From an uncultured Oscillospiraceae bacterium (lineage in GTDB: Bacteria; Bacillota; Clostridia; Oscillospirales; Oscillospiraceae), in NCBI GenBank assembly GCA_910587505.1, contig CAJULD010000034.1, positions 1 through 29,432 on the forward strand: a DNA stretch of 29,432 nucleotides. The letters are read 5' to 3'. The notes beneath the pieces are model-generated. The model ran no database searches, was not told the DNA's origin, and saw nothing but the letters and a program-made list of their open reading frames with translations. The first letter of the stretch is position 1, and each line of letters starts with the position of its first letter. Below are positions 15,260 to 22,151 of the stretch, in pieces. The position numbers and the translations under genes are program-made.

Positions 15260-16030
15260 CTATTTGCTGAAACGGAAAACCTTGTCCCCCGGATTGACCA
15301 TGCCCAGCTGGTCCCGGGCGATGTCCTCCATCAGGGCCTGACTTCCGCTGTTGTCCAGGTCCTCCTTCAGCTGCCGGTTGGTCTCCTGGAGTTCCGCCAG
15401 CTGCTGCTCGTAGACCTTTTCCTCCTCCCGCGCGGCGTGAAGCTGTCCAAACATGCTGGAAATCTGCACGCCGAGTCCAAGGAGCAGGGCCGCCAGAACC
15501 AGCATGGTCAGTCTGCTGCCGGGCCGGGGACTCTCCGGCGGCCGTTTGCTTTTCTTCTTCCCGGACGGTCTGCCCATCTCTTCCTCTCCCTCCTGCCGGG
15601 GCGGCTTTCGCCGTCTGCGCAGTGATGTACCTTTTATTGTAACCCAATTCCGGGAAAAAGAAAAGACTTTTTTTCCTGCCCGCCCGCATTTTTTGAAAAA
15701 CCTTTCCACCAGCTGCACCGGCAGCAGCGCCAGAGACAGCCAGAAGGCCCACACCGGCCGCAAAATCGCGCCCAGCAGGCACCAGAACAGAATGGCGCCC
15801 CCCAGAACGCCCAGCGCCACGAAAAGCCGCAGCTCCCCCTCCCCCGCCAGCACGAAGAAGATCACCGAGACCGCCGCCGTCAGACAGAAGGCCGCGTCCA
15901 GCAGACCGCCCCACACCTTCCCGCCCAGGCCCCGCAGGGTCCCCAGCAGGTCGTACACCAGCCCCAGACACATGCCCAGGCCGATGGAGCGCAGGAACAG
16001 AAGAAGCTGCCCGGATACGTAAGTCCGCAT
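15260..16030 (-). CDS. YabQ spore cortex protein fused in frame to DivIC/FtsB-type septum protein
   Basis: One 256-codon frame. Residues 1-about 150 match YabQ: several membrane helices starting with MRTYVSGQLLLFLRSIGLGMCLGLVYDLL, then the typical basic tail. Residues 152-256 are a complete DivIC/FtsB-type protein, with a Lys/Arg-rich cytosolic tail, one membrane helix (LTMLVLAALLLGLGVQI), a coiled coil (about 200-230) and the conserved end ARDQLGMVNPGDKVF. In Bacillus yabP, yabQ and divIC are adjacent separate genes. YabQ serves cortex formation in the mother cell, whereas DivIC belongs to the vegetative divisome with FtsL and DivIB, so one fused product is surprising. An internal ATG at 15577 with a strong Shine-Dalgarno could yield free DivIC (105 aa). 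The two parts are firm; the product form is open. Confidence 0.84.
   Translation of the reverse strand: MRTYVSGQLLLFLRSIGLGMCLGLVYDLLGTLRGLGGKVWGGLLDAAFCLTAAVSVIFFVLAGEGELRLFVALGVLGGAILFWCLLGAILRPVWAFWLSLALLPVQLVERFFKKCGRAGKKVFSFSRNWVTIKGTSLRRRRKPPRQEGEEEMGRPSGKKKSKRPPESPRPGSRLTMLVLAALLLGLGVQISSMFGQLHAAREEEKVYEQQLAELQETNRQLKEDLDNSGSQALMEDIARDQLGMVNPGDKVFRFSK
15575..15594 (-). promoter_or_regulatory. Internal ribosome binding site and ATG for free DivIC
   Basis: On the minus strand AGGAGGGAG (15586-15594) lies 8 nt before the in-frame ATG at 15577-15575. That is where DivIC homology begins. This is a better ribosome site than the one at the yabQ start itself, which shows no clear Shine-Dalgarno. 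Confidence 0.65.
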
Positions 16031-16035
16031 ACCGC

Positions 16036-16320
16036 TCAGCCGAACAGCCGGCGGAACAGTCCGCCCTGGCCGCTCCGGGGCGCGGTGTCCTCATAGAGCA
16101 GGGTATGAATGGCGCCGTCCACGTGAAGCTCCCCGCCGTCCAGGTTCAGCTTCCCGATGTGCAGGCCGGAGCCGCCCACTACCAGGGTCCCGGCCGTGGT
16201 ATTCATGACAATTTCCTCCTCGTCGAACCGCTCCACCTCTTCCACGCCGGAGACCAGCAGCCGCTCCCGGCCGTCCAGCTCCAGCCGGTGCTGCATCCCG
16301 CTCAGTTCTTCATACGGCAT
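16036..16320 (-). CDS. yabP: Sporulation protein YabP
   Basis: 94 aa, family-typical length: HRLELDGRERLLVSGVEEVERFDEEEIVMNTTAGTLVVGGSGLHIGKLNLDGGELHVDG. The YabP/YqfC fold is beta-rich. YabP is needed for spore coat/cortex assembly in Bacillus and is made in the mother cell. It ends 5 nt before yabQ-divIC, which has little Shine-Dalgarno of its own and is probably translationally coupled. ATG 16320 has GGGAGGAG at 16328-16335. A candidate sigma-E promoter lies upstream. Confidence 0.94.
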   Translation of the reverse strand: MPYEELSGMQHRLELDGRERLLVSGVEEVERFDEEEIVMNTTAGTLVVGGSGLHIGKLNLDGGELHVDGAIHTLLYEDTAPRSGQGGLFRRLFG

Positions 16321-16352
16321 AAGGTCGCTCCTCCCAATGCAGGTTTGTTCTA

Positions 16353-16379
16353 TATATATGGGGAGTCTGTCCTGTTTAT
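16353..16379 (-). promoter_or_regulatory. Candidate sigma-E promoter of yabP
   Basis: On the minus strand: a core ATA (16377-16379) at the -35, a 16-bp gap, and CATATATA (16353-16360) as the -10. This resembles the ATA...CATACAnT pattern of sporulation sigma-E, matching yabP's known mother-cell expression in Bacillus. No sigma-A hexamers are evident. Confidence 0.5.
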
Positions 16380-16404
16380 GCCGCCGGCCTGGGCGGACGG
16401 TTTG

Positions 16405-16437
16405 TGCAGGGCCGCCGGATGTTCCGGCGGCCCTGCA
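16405..16437. terminator. 15-bp hairpin after the solenoid-protein gene
   Basis: TGCAGGGCCGCCGGA (16405-16419) pairs perfectly with TCCGGCGGCCCTGCA (16423-16437) around TGT. It lies 24 nt past the stop of the minus-strand gene at 16461 and upstream of yabP. No T-run follows in that direction, so it may be a weak terminator or a processing/stability hairpin. Confidence 0.5.
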
Positions 16438-16460
16438 TATTGACAGGAGGGAAAAATCAG

Positions 16461-17666
16461 TTAGAAAGCGTAGAAGGCGGCGTTGATCTTGACGGTGTCT
16501 TCGTCCTCCGGCGCGTCTTCCCCGTCTTCATCCGCATCGGTCAGGCAGGAAACAGAACAGTCCCTGGCCAAAGCCTGGATAACGGACATCTGCTCCCCGT
16601 TTGCGCAGAACACGATGGAGTCCGTGATGCTCACCAGCTGTTCCTTCAGCAGCTCCGGCGTCACATCCTCCGCGATGGTCACGTTGGCGCAGTCAAGGAT
16701 GCTCACGCCGTCCTCCGCGTCCGAGAGCAGGCTGGCGGTGACTTCCAGGGCGGGCCGGTCGCAGATCAGCACGCCGCCGACTACGTGGAGCCTGTCATAC
16801 GTCAGATCCATCTCCAGCACCCGGTCCTTCAGGCTGCGGCAGACCCGGAGATTGCCGTTGATCTGCAGGCAGGAGACCTGGTCCAGCACCGCGGCGGCAT
16901 CCGGGCCGATGGTCAGGCGGCCATTGATATACAGCTTCCCGCCATACCGCTTGAGCAGCGCCCCGTTGAGCTCCGCGTCGTCGTCCACGTAGGCGCAGCC
17001 GTCGGGCAGGATCACGATGTCCGTCTTCTCGTCGAACAGGGGCACGGCGGCCTCCGCCAGAGACTCGGAAACCAGCAGCTTCCTGGTGACAAAGCGGACG
17101 TTCTTCTCCGCCAGCCTGCCGAAGTCGATGTCGGGGGACAGGGCGACGATCCTGCTGGCGGCATAATAGACTGCGTCCTGCCTGGTCCGGAGGTGGAAGA
17201 AGCGGTCCAGCACGGCGGACTTTTTCAGGACGATCGCCCCGTCGGGGTAGACCTGGACGGGACCGTTGATGCTGAAGGCCCTCAGCAGGCCCGCGATGCT
17301 GGCCGGACAGGTGACGGGACCGTTGATAATCATCCCGGCGTAGCCTTTCAGCACCGCCTCGCAGCCGGCCTCGATGTCCACGGGGCCGTTGGCCACCAGG
17401 AACAGCTTTTCCTCCGGCACGGCCTGCCCCGCGGTGATGGACAGGGGGCCGTTGACGGTGGAGAAGCGGGCGTTCTCCTCCAGGATGACGGTATTGGCGC
17501 AGTTGAGCCTGGCCCCGTACCGGCTCAGCAGGGCCTGGGCGGCGGGGCTGGTGATGATGCCGGCGGCGTTGATCTTCACCTCTTCACAGGCGCTGAGCAG
17601 CTCCTCGGTGATGTTGCGCACGTCGCAGACGGCGGCGTTGACCTTCAAGGTTTTCTTGTTCTCCAT
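16461..17666 (-). CDS. Unrecognised solenoid-like repeat protein (401 aa)
   Basis: I do not recognise a family. There is no signal peptide or membrane helix, so it is probably cytosolic. The protein is built from degenerate repeats of about 20-23 residues, each with a hydrophobic strand ending in Asn-Ala or Asn-Gly: VNAA 9-12, INAA 32-35, LNCA 54-57, VNGP 71-74, ANGP 92-95, INGP 114-117, INGP 133-136, INGR 247-250, INGN 269-272, and INAA 394-397 near the C-terminus. Each is usually followed by a strand (VDIEAG, VQVYPDG, LTIGPDA) and a short helix (EAVLKGY, AAVLDQV). This suggests a beta-alpha or beta solenoid, perhaps bactofilin- or leucine-rich-repeat-like in shape. An acidic stretch (376-391) precedes the last INAA. 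GGGAGG (17674-17679) and a TATAAT-like -10 (17688-17693) precede the ATG. It follows the sigma factor and 52-aa genes. Confidence 0.75.
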   Translation of the reverse strand: MENKKTLKVNAAVCDVRNITEELLSACEEVKINAAGIITSPAAQALLSRYGARLNCANTVILEENARFSTVNGPLSITAGQAVPEEKLFLVANGPVDIEAGCEAVLKGYAGMIINGPVTCPASIAGLLRAFSINGPVQVYPDGAIVLKKSAVLDRFFHLRTRQDAVYYAASRIVALSPDIDFGRLAEKNVRFVTRKLLVSESLAEAAVPLFDEKTDIVILPDGCAYVDDDAELNGALLKRYGGKLYINGRLTIGPDAAAVLDQVSCLQINGNLRVCRSLKDRVLEMDLTYDRLHVVGGVLICDRPALEVTASLLSDAEDGVSILDCANVTIAEDVTPELLKEQLVSITDSIVFCANGEQMSVIQALARDCSVSCLTDADEDGEDAPEDEDTVKINAAFYAF

Positions 17667-17704
17667 GGTTACATTCCTCCCAAATCTATTATAATGTGTT
17701 TTCC

Positions 17705-17863
17705 TTACAGCTTTGCCCGGTACATCCGGCAGTAGGACTCCAGCAGGGCCCGGCCCTCCCGATTGGCCGCCAGACCGGCCAGGCCGCTGCGCTCCAGCAG
17801 GGCGTCCCTGCGGTCCTTTTCCATGGGGTTATACCAGGGCCGGACGTTTTTTACTTTCTTCAT
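17705..17863 (-). CDS. Small basic protein of unknown function (52 aa)
   Basis: A 52-codon frame between the sigma factor and the solenoid protein. It is rich in Arg/Lys, with no membrane segment, and has an amphipathic helical stretch (RRDALLERSGLAGLAANREG) near the middle. The start is ATG 17863, where AAAGGATGG at 17872-17880 gives normal spacing; an in-frame ATG at 17875 lies inside that site and is less likely. It begins 17 nt after the sigma factor stop, so it is probably co-transcribed. It could be a regulator of the sigma factor, but there is no anti-sigma signature such as a zinc-binding HxxxCxxC or membrane helix. Function is unknown. Confidence 0.6.
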   Translation of the reverse strand: MKKVKNVRPWYNPMEKDRRDALLERSGLAGLAANREGRALLESYCRMYRAKL

Positions 17864-17880
17864 ATCAGATTCCATCCTTT

Positions 17881-18345
17881 CTAATCCTGAATCCACTCCC
17901 GCAGCCGCCGTTTGGCGGAGGAGAGCCGGGAGCGGACCGTGGCGGGCGGCAGATCGAACAGCTCGCCCAGTTCCTTTGAATTGTACCCCTCAAAATACCG
18001 CAGGGTGAAGACGGTCCGCTCTCCCTCCGGCAGGCGGGCGATGAGCTGGGCCACGGCGGCCTGGCTCAGGTCCTCCTCGAAGGGAGCAGGGGGGAAGCGC
18101 TCCTCCTCCGTGGGCGCTTCCCGCGCCTGCTTCCGGATCTGGTCGATGAACGCGTTCCGGGCCGTTTTGTACAGCCAGGCCCGGCGCTGGCCGGCGGACA
18201 GGTCCTCCACGTCCTCCCAGTGGGTGAAGGCGCGCAGCCAGGTCTCCTGGACCAGATCCTCGGCGGCGGATTCATTTTTGGTCATGGCGGTGCAATATGC
18301 CAGCAGGTCTCTGTAAAATCTGCCGTAGAGGTCTTCAAGCTCCAT
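17881..18345 (-). CDS. ECF-type sigma-70 family RNA polymerase sigma factor
   Basis: 154 aa. Sigma region 2 (about 5-75) contains FYRDLLAYCTAMTKNESAAEDLVQETWLRAFTHW and the -10 recognition helix AWLYKTARNAFIDQIRK. Region 4 (about 98-150) contains LPEGERTVFTLRYFEGYNSKELGELFDLPPATVRSRLSSAKRRLREWI. Regions 1 and 3 are absent, as in ECF factors. The frame is open for 30 more codons upstream, but ATG 18345 has GAGGAG about 10 nt ahead and gives the family-typical N-terminus. No recognisable anti-sigma gene is adjacent; downstream are the 52-aa and solenoid-like proteins, which are candidate partners or targets. Confidence 0.92.
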   Translation of the reverse strand: MELEDLYGRFYRDLLAYCTAMTKNESAAEDLVQETWLRAFTHWEDVEDLSAGQRRAWLYKTARNAFIDQIRKQAREAPTEEERFPPAPFEEDLSQAAVAQLIARLPEGERTVFTLRYFEGYNSKELGELFDLPPATVRSRLSSAKRRLREWIQD

Positions 18346-18416
18346 TGGCGGGCCGCTCCTCTCGTGTGTGTTCAATAATAAAACGGATGAAGGGATGAAA
18401 GTGTTGACGGAAAAGC

Positions 18417-18453
18417 AAAAAAATTTTCCCCGCACCCGGCGGGTACGGGGAAA
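18417..18453 (-). terminator. Rho-independent terminator of the VanW gene
   Basis: On the minus strand an 8-bp GC/AT stem (18425-18432 with 18446-18453) continues past one mismatch into a 4-bp stem with loop GCC, then a run of seven Ts (18417-18423). It lies about 45 nt after the VanW stop and before the sigma factor promoter region. Confidence 0.8.
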
Positions 18454-18499
18454 TTTCTTAAAGTTCTTTTTGCCCTGCTTTTTCTTTCAGGAAAAAGTG

Positions 18500-20227
18500 T
18501 CATCCAAAGATCGACAGACCCGGCGAGCCGTCGTCCGGCGGCAGCTGGGGTTCGTCCCAGGAATCGGGATAGGGGTCCTCCGGCAGCAGGCCTGGCAGAT
18601 CGCCGCCGTTCTCCCCATACTCCGGAATGGTGGTACCCATGGCCGGCTTGCCCCGGGTGCCCACGAGGATGATCTCATTCCGGTTTTTGTAGTTGCTGTT
18701 GGCCTCTTTGGCGCTGGAAATCAGTTTGCCGTCCCCGCTGTAGACGTTGCGGTAGGAGACCACCTGATGGCCGGTATAGGGACTCTGCTTCTGCTGCCGG
18801 GTGCCCCAGTCCAGCTCGTCCGTCTCCACGTATTCCGTCTCATAGGGCGTGTCGCCCAGGTTCTTGTAGGTCATCTTGACGTAGGTGTCGTCCGTTTTGG
18901 TGCCGGCGATGCTCACGGTGATTTTGCTGTTTTCATAGCTGACGTCCAGCCGGATGGGATAGCCGGTGTCGTTTTTGAACCGGAACTCCGGACCGCCCCA
19001 GCTGACCGTGGCGTCCATGCCCCAGGTGATGTAGCTGGGCGCGTAGCGGTGGGCGTAGCGCTCCACGATTTCCAGATTGGCCAGCAGCGTGGCGTAATAA
19101 ATGGTACTGGACACCTGGCAGATGCCGCCGCCCACGGTTTCCACCGTCTCCCCGTTGACATAGGCCGGGGCAGCGCCGAAGCCCCGGTCGGTGGTCCGTC
19201 TGCCCACCACCGCGTTATAGTCGAATACGTCCCCGTCGTTGAGGATCACGCCGTTGCAGCATTCCCCCGCCAGCCTGACGTTGTTGCGCCGGACGCTGGT
19301 ACCGCCCACCTTCGTCGTGGTCGTGCTCAGCACGTCCCGGAACAGCACCGCCTCCAGCTCCGCGGCGGTCATGGAGGGACGGGTTACCTCGGCGGGGAGC
19401 CGGATGGTCTCTCCGGGGGCCGCGGCGTCCAGCGCGAACCGGGCCGCCTGGGGATCCAGGTCCACGCCCACCGTCCCCTCCACCACCTTGCCGGTGGGAA
19501 TGTCGTACCGGGCCGGGCTGGGCTCGGCGTTCAGCTCCTGCGCGATGGTTTCCAGATCCAGCTCCTGGCCGGGAACCGTCTCAAAGGGGGCCTCCACCTC
19601 GCCTGACTCGCCGTTGAGGGCCGTCAGGGCCCGGATCAGGCCCGGCTGATCCAGAAAGCGCCCCTCGGCGGACCGGGTGGCGTAGATGCCGTCGGCGGTC
19701 AGCTCGTAGCTGCCGTCGATCTGCTCCCGGTCAAAGGAGGCGGCCAGCTCCTCCGCCGTGGACCGGAGGACCCCGTCGTCATAGTAGACCGTCAGGTCCA
19801 TGGGCACGTCCACGCCCACCAGACCGCAGAACATGGTCCAGGCATTTTTCAGCCAACCGGCCGCGCCCTCCTCCCGGCCCACGTTCCAGGCCGCGCCGGC
19901 AATGGATTCCTCGTCGATGTAAGCGCCCAGCTCCCGCTGGGTCCGCTCCCCCAGGTCCTCGCCGGCGGCGGTAATGGAGACCCGGCCGGAGAGCAGCGCG
20001 TCGGCCGACACCGTCTGCCGGAGCTGCTGCCGGGAGAGGCCCGACAGATCCCTGTCCCCCAGCGTCACGCCGGGGAAAACCCTGTCATAGCCGCCCGTAT
20101 AGGCGCAGAAGCCCGCAATCCCGCCAATTACCAGCGCGGCAATCAGCCCCAGGGCAATCCAGCCTGCCCTGGATTTTTTCTGTACGGTCTGCGTACCCCC
20201 GGCCAGGGCGACCCGTTTTCCGGACAT
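18500..20227 (-). CDS. VanW-family membrane-anchored envelope protein
   Basis: 575 aa. An N-terminal anchor (about 22-42) is followed by an extracytoplasmic YoaR-like putative peptidoglycan-binding region (about 50-300, two PG-binding-4-type modules: YDRVFPGVTLGDRDLSGLSRQQL and the GTVGVDLDPQAARFAL region). The VanW domain (about 310-450) shows RRNNVRLAGECCNGVILNDGDVFDYNAVVG, GGGICQVSSTIYYATLLANLEIVER and SYITWGMDATVSWGGPEFRFKNDTGYPIRL. A G5-like segment and a Pro/Asp-rich tail end the protein. VanW is found in some vancomycin-resistance clusters, but most family members are ordinary envelope proteins of unknown activity. No other van gene is present, so no resistance is implied. AAGGAGG precedes ATG 20227. 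Confidence 0.9.
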   Translation of the reverse strand: MSGKRVALAGGTQTVQKKSRAGWIALGLIAALVIGGIAGFCAYTGGYDRVFPGVTLGDRDLSGLSRQQLRQTVSADALLSGRVSITAAGEDLGERTQRELGAYIDEESIAGAAWNVGREEGAAGWLKNAWTMFCGLVGVDVPMDLTVYYDDGVLRSTAEELAASFDREQIDGSYELTADGIYATRSAEGRFLDQPGLIRALTALNGESGEVEAPFETVPGQELDLETIAQELNAEPSPARYDIPTGKVVEGTVGVDLDPQAARFALDAAAPGETIRLPAEVTRPSMTAAELEAVLFRDVLSTTTTKVGGTSVRRNNVRLAGECCNGVILNDGDVFDYNAVVGRRTTDRGFGAAPAYVNGETVETVGGGICQVSSTIYYATLLANLEIVERYAHRYAPSYITWGMDATVSWGGPEFRFKNDTGYPIRLDVSYENSKITVSIAGTKTDDTYVKMTYKNLGDTPYETEYVETDELDWGTRQQKQSPYTGHQVVSYRNVYSGDGKLISSAKEANSNYKNRNEIILVGTRGKPAMGTTIPEYGENGGDLPGLLPEDPYPDSWDEPQLPPDDGSPGLSIFG

Positions 20228-20313
20228 GGCAACCTCCTCCTTCCCCCAAAATACGGGGGAAGCATTTGCATAAAATCACATGATCCAGTGTACCACAAAT
20301 TACGGGAAAAAGA

Positions 20314-20330
20314 TTTACAATTTTGTAACA
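20314..20330 (-). promoter_or_regulatory. WalR-type box at the VanW promoter
   Basis: Minus strand: TGTTAC (20325-20330), five bases, TGTAAA (20314-20319). This fits the published WalR/YycF consensus TGTWAH-N5-TGTWAH exactly. It lies just upstream of, and touches, the -35 position of a possible extended -10 promoter (TGGTACACT, TACACT at 20287-20292). WalR controls cell-wall metabolism genes in Firmicutes, which suits a peptidoglycan-binding VanW protein. No walRK genes are in the window. Confidence 0.55.
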
Positions 20331-20378
20331 AGCGCGTGGAAAAATTTTCGTCCTTTTGCAGATTCCGCCCGTACCGCC

Positions 20379-20407
20379 TTGACTTTTCCTTTTAAGGGGT
20401 CTACTAT
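20379..20407 (+). promoter_or_regulatory. Sigma-A promoter of pyrG
   Basis: -35 TTGACT (20379-20384), 17-bp spacer, -10 TACTAT (20402-20407). Transcription would start near 20414, about 60 nt before the GTG start. Confidence 0.65.
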
Positions 20408-20424
20408 AAAAAACCGGTTTTTAT

Positions 20425-20454
20425 TTTGCGGGATGAAGTCCTGAGACCCGCGAA
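20425..20454 (+). promoter_or_regulatory. Leader hairpin upstream of pyrG
   Basis: TTTGCGGG (20425-20432) pairs with CCCGCGAA (20447-20454), one G-T wobble, 14-base loop. It lies in the 5' leader just before the Shine-Dalgarno. A perfect AAAAACCGGTTTTT palindrome (20409-20422) precedes it. No T-run follows the hairpin, so this is not the attenuator known for Bacillus pyrG; any regulatory role is speculation. Confidence 0.4.
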
Positions 20455-20472
20455 GCATGGGAGGGGTTATCC

Positions 20473-22113
20473 GTGTCCGTAAAATATATCTTTGTCACCG
20501 GCGGCGTGGTATCCGGTCTGGGGAAGGGAATCGCCGCCGCATCCCTGGGGCGGCTGCTGAAGCAGAGAGGGCTGCGGGTCAGGGTGCAGAAGCTGGACCC
20601 GTATCTCAACGTGGACCCCGGAACCATGAATCCCTATCAGCACGGTGAGGTCTTTGTGACCGACGACGGGGCGGAAACGGACCTGGATCTGGGGCACTAT
20701 GAGCGGTTCATTGACGAAAATCTGGACGTCAATTCCTCCGTCTCCTCGGGAAAGGTGTACTGGGACGTGCTCAACCGGGAGCGCCGGGGGGATTATCTGG
20801 GGGGGACGGTGCAGATCATCCCCCATATTACCGGGGAAATCAAGCGCCGGATTTACCAGCTGGATACGCCGGACACGGACGTGGCCATCGTGGAGATCGG
20901 GGGAACCGTGGGCGACATCGAGAGCCAGCCGTTTCTGGAGTCCATCCGCCAGGTGGCCGCGGAGCGGGGGCGGCACAACGTCATGTTTATCCACGTCTCC
21001 CTGATTGTCTCCATTCCCGGCACCGGCGAGCTGAAGAGCAAGCCCACCCAGCACTCCGCCAAGGAGCTGCTTTCCCTCGGCATCCAGCCGGACGTCATCC
21101 TGTGCCGCTCCGATAAGCCGGTGCCGAAAGACATCCTGGAGAAAATTTCTCTGTTCTGCAACATCCCCGTGGACCACGCCATCCCCAATCTGACGGCGGA
21201 GCTGCTCTACGAGGTGCCCCTGATGCTGGAACGGGAGGGGCTGGCGGACGTGGCGGTCCGGCGGCTGGGGCTCATCTGCCACATGCCGGACCTGACGGAG
21301 TGGGCCACGATGGTCCACCGGGCGAAGCACCCTTCCGGCACGGTGGAAATCGCCCTGGTGGGCAAGTATGTGGCCCTTCACGACGCGTACCTTTCGGTGG
21401 CGGAGGCCCTGACCCACGGGGGAATCGAAAACGGCGTGAAGGTGAATATCCGCTGGGTGGACAGCGAGGAGGTTACGGAGGAAAACGCCGCCGCCCTGCT
21501 CTCCGGGTGCTCCGGCATTCTGGTACCCGGCGGCTTTGGCAGCCGGGGCGTGGAGGGGAAGATCAGCGCCATCCGGTACGCCCGGGAGAATCGCGTCCCC
21601 TTCCTGGGGATCTGCCTGGGAATGCAGATGGCGGTGGTGGAGCTGGCCAGAAACAAAGCCGGCCTGGCGGGAGCCCACTCCAGCGAGCTGGACCCCCATA
21701 CCCCGTACCCGGTGATCGATCTGATGCCGGATCAGATGGGCGTGACGGACAAGGGGGGCACCATGCGTCTGGGCGGCTGTCCCTGCCTCCTGACGGAAGA
21801 GGGAAACGCGCGCCGGGCCTATGGCCGGGAGCGCATCGACGAACGCCACCGCCACCGGTATGAGTTCAACAATGCCTACCGTCAGGCCCTGACGGACGCG
21901 GGCATGGTTCTGTCCGGCCTGTCCCCCGACGGACGGCTGGTGGAGATCGTGGAGCTGCGGGAGCACCCCTGGTTCGTAGGGGTCCAGTTCCACCCGGAGC
22001 TGAAAAGCCGTCCCAACCGGGCTCACCCGCTGTTCCGGGAGTTTATCGCCGCGGCGAAGAGAAATGTTCTGCCGGATATTTCCACGGACCATCATGCGGA
22101 CCACAAAATATAG
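20473..22113 (+). CDS. pyrG: CTP synthase (glutamine-hydrolysing)
   Basis: 546 aa, normal length. It makes CTP from UTP, ATP and glutamine. The N-terminal synthetase domain (1-about 270) has the P-loop GGVVSGLGKG (10-19), QKLDPYLNVDPGTMNPYQHGEVFVTDDG and VGGTVGDIE-type segments (EIGGTVGDIESQPF). The C-terminal class-I glutamine amidotransferase has GICLGMQM with nucleophile C381 and the VQFHPELKSRP motif with the catalytic His and Glu. The start is GTG at 20473 behind GGGAGGGG; there is no better in-frame ATG before the P-loop. Confidence 0.97.
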   Translation: MSVKYIFVTGGVVSGLGKGIAAASLGRLLKQRGLRVRVQKLDPYLNVDPGTMNPYQHGEVFVTDDGAETDLDLGHYERFIDENLDVNSSVSSGKVYWDVLNRERRGDYLGGTVQIIPHITGEIKRRIYQLDTPDTDVAIVEIGGTVGDIESQPFLESIRQVAAERGRHNVMFIHVSLIVSIPGTGELKSKPTQHSAKELLSLGIQPDVILCRSDKPVPKDILEKISLFCNIPVDHAIPNLTAELLYEVPLMLEREGLADVAVRRLGLICHMPDLTEWATMVHRAKHPSGTVEIALVGKYVALHDAYLSVAEALTHGGIENGVKVNIRWVDSEEVTEENAAALLSGCSGILVPGGFGSRGVEGKISAIRYARENRVPFLGICLGMQMAVVELARNKAGLAGAHSSELDPHTPYPVIDLMPDQMGVTDKGGTMRLGGCPCLLTEEGNARRAYGRERIDERHRHRYEFNNAYRQALTDAGMVLSGLSPDGRLVEIVELREHPWFVGVQFHPELKSRPNRAHPLFREFIAAAKRNVLPDISTDHHADHKI

Positions 22114-22117
22114 GGGC

Positions 22118-22146
22118 TTGACGAAGTGGATAAAATAGGGTAAAAT
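22118..22146 (+). promoter_or_regulatory. Sigma-A promoter of the LysM-M23 hydrolase gene
   Basis: -35 TTGACG (22118-22123), 17-bp spacer, -10 TAAAAT (22141-22146), starting 5 nt after the pyrG stop. It gives the peptidase its own transcription start near 22153. Confidence 0.72.
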
Positions 22147-22151
22147 GGCTC

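Noticed and set aside
16404..17735. 443-codon plus-strand frame opposite the solenoid protein
   Set aside because: The minus-strand frame has a good ribosome site, regular repeats and operon context; the plus-strand product is His/Gln/Gly-rich and shadow-like.
18500..20227. VanW gene as a vancomycin-resistance marker
   Set aside because: No vanA/B ligase, vanH, vanX or vanRS is present. VanW-domain proteins are common chromosomal envelope proteins in clostridia.
20409..20454. Pyrimidine attenuator or riboswitch in the pyrG leader
   Set aside because: The hairpin has no T-run and the predicted start lacks the G-run context of the Bacillus pyrG mechanism.
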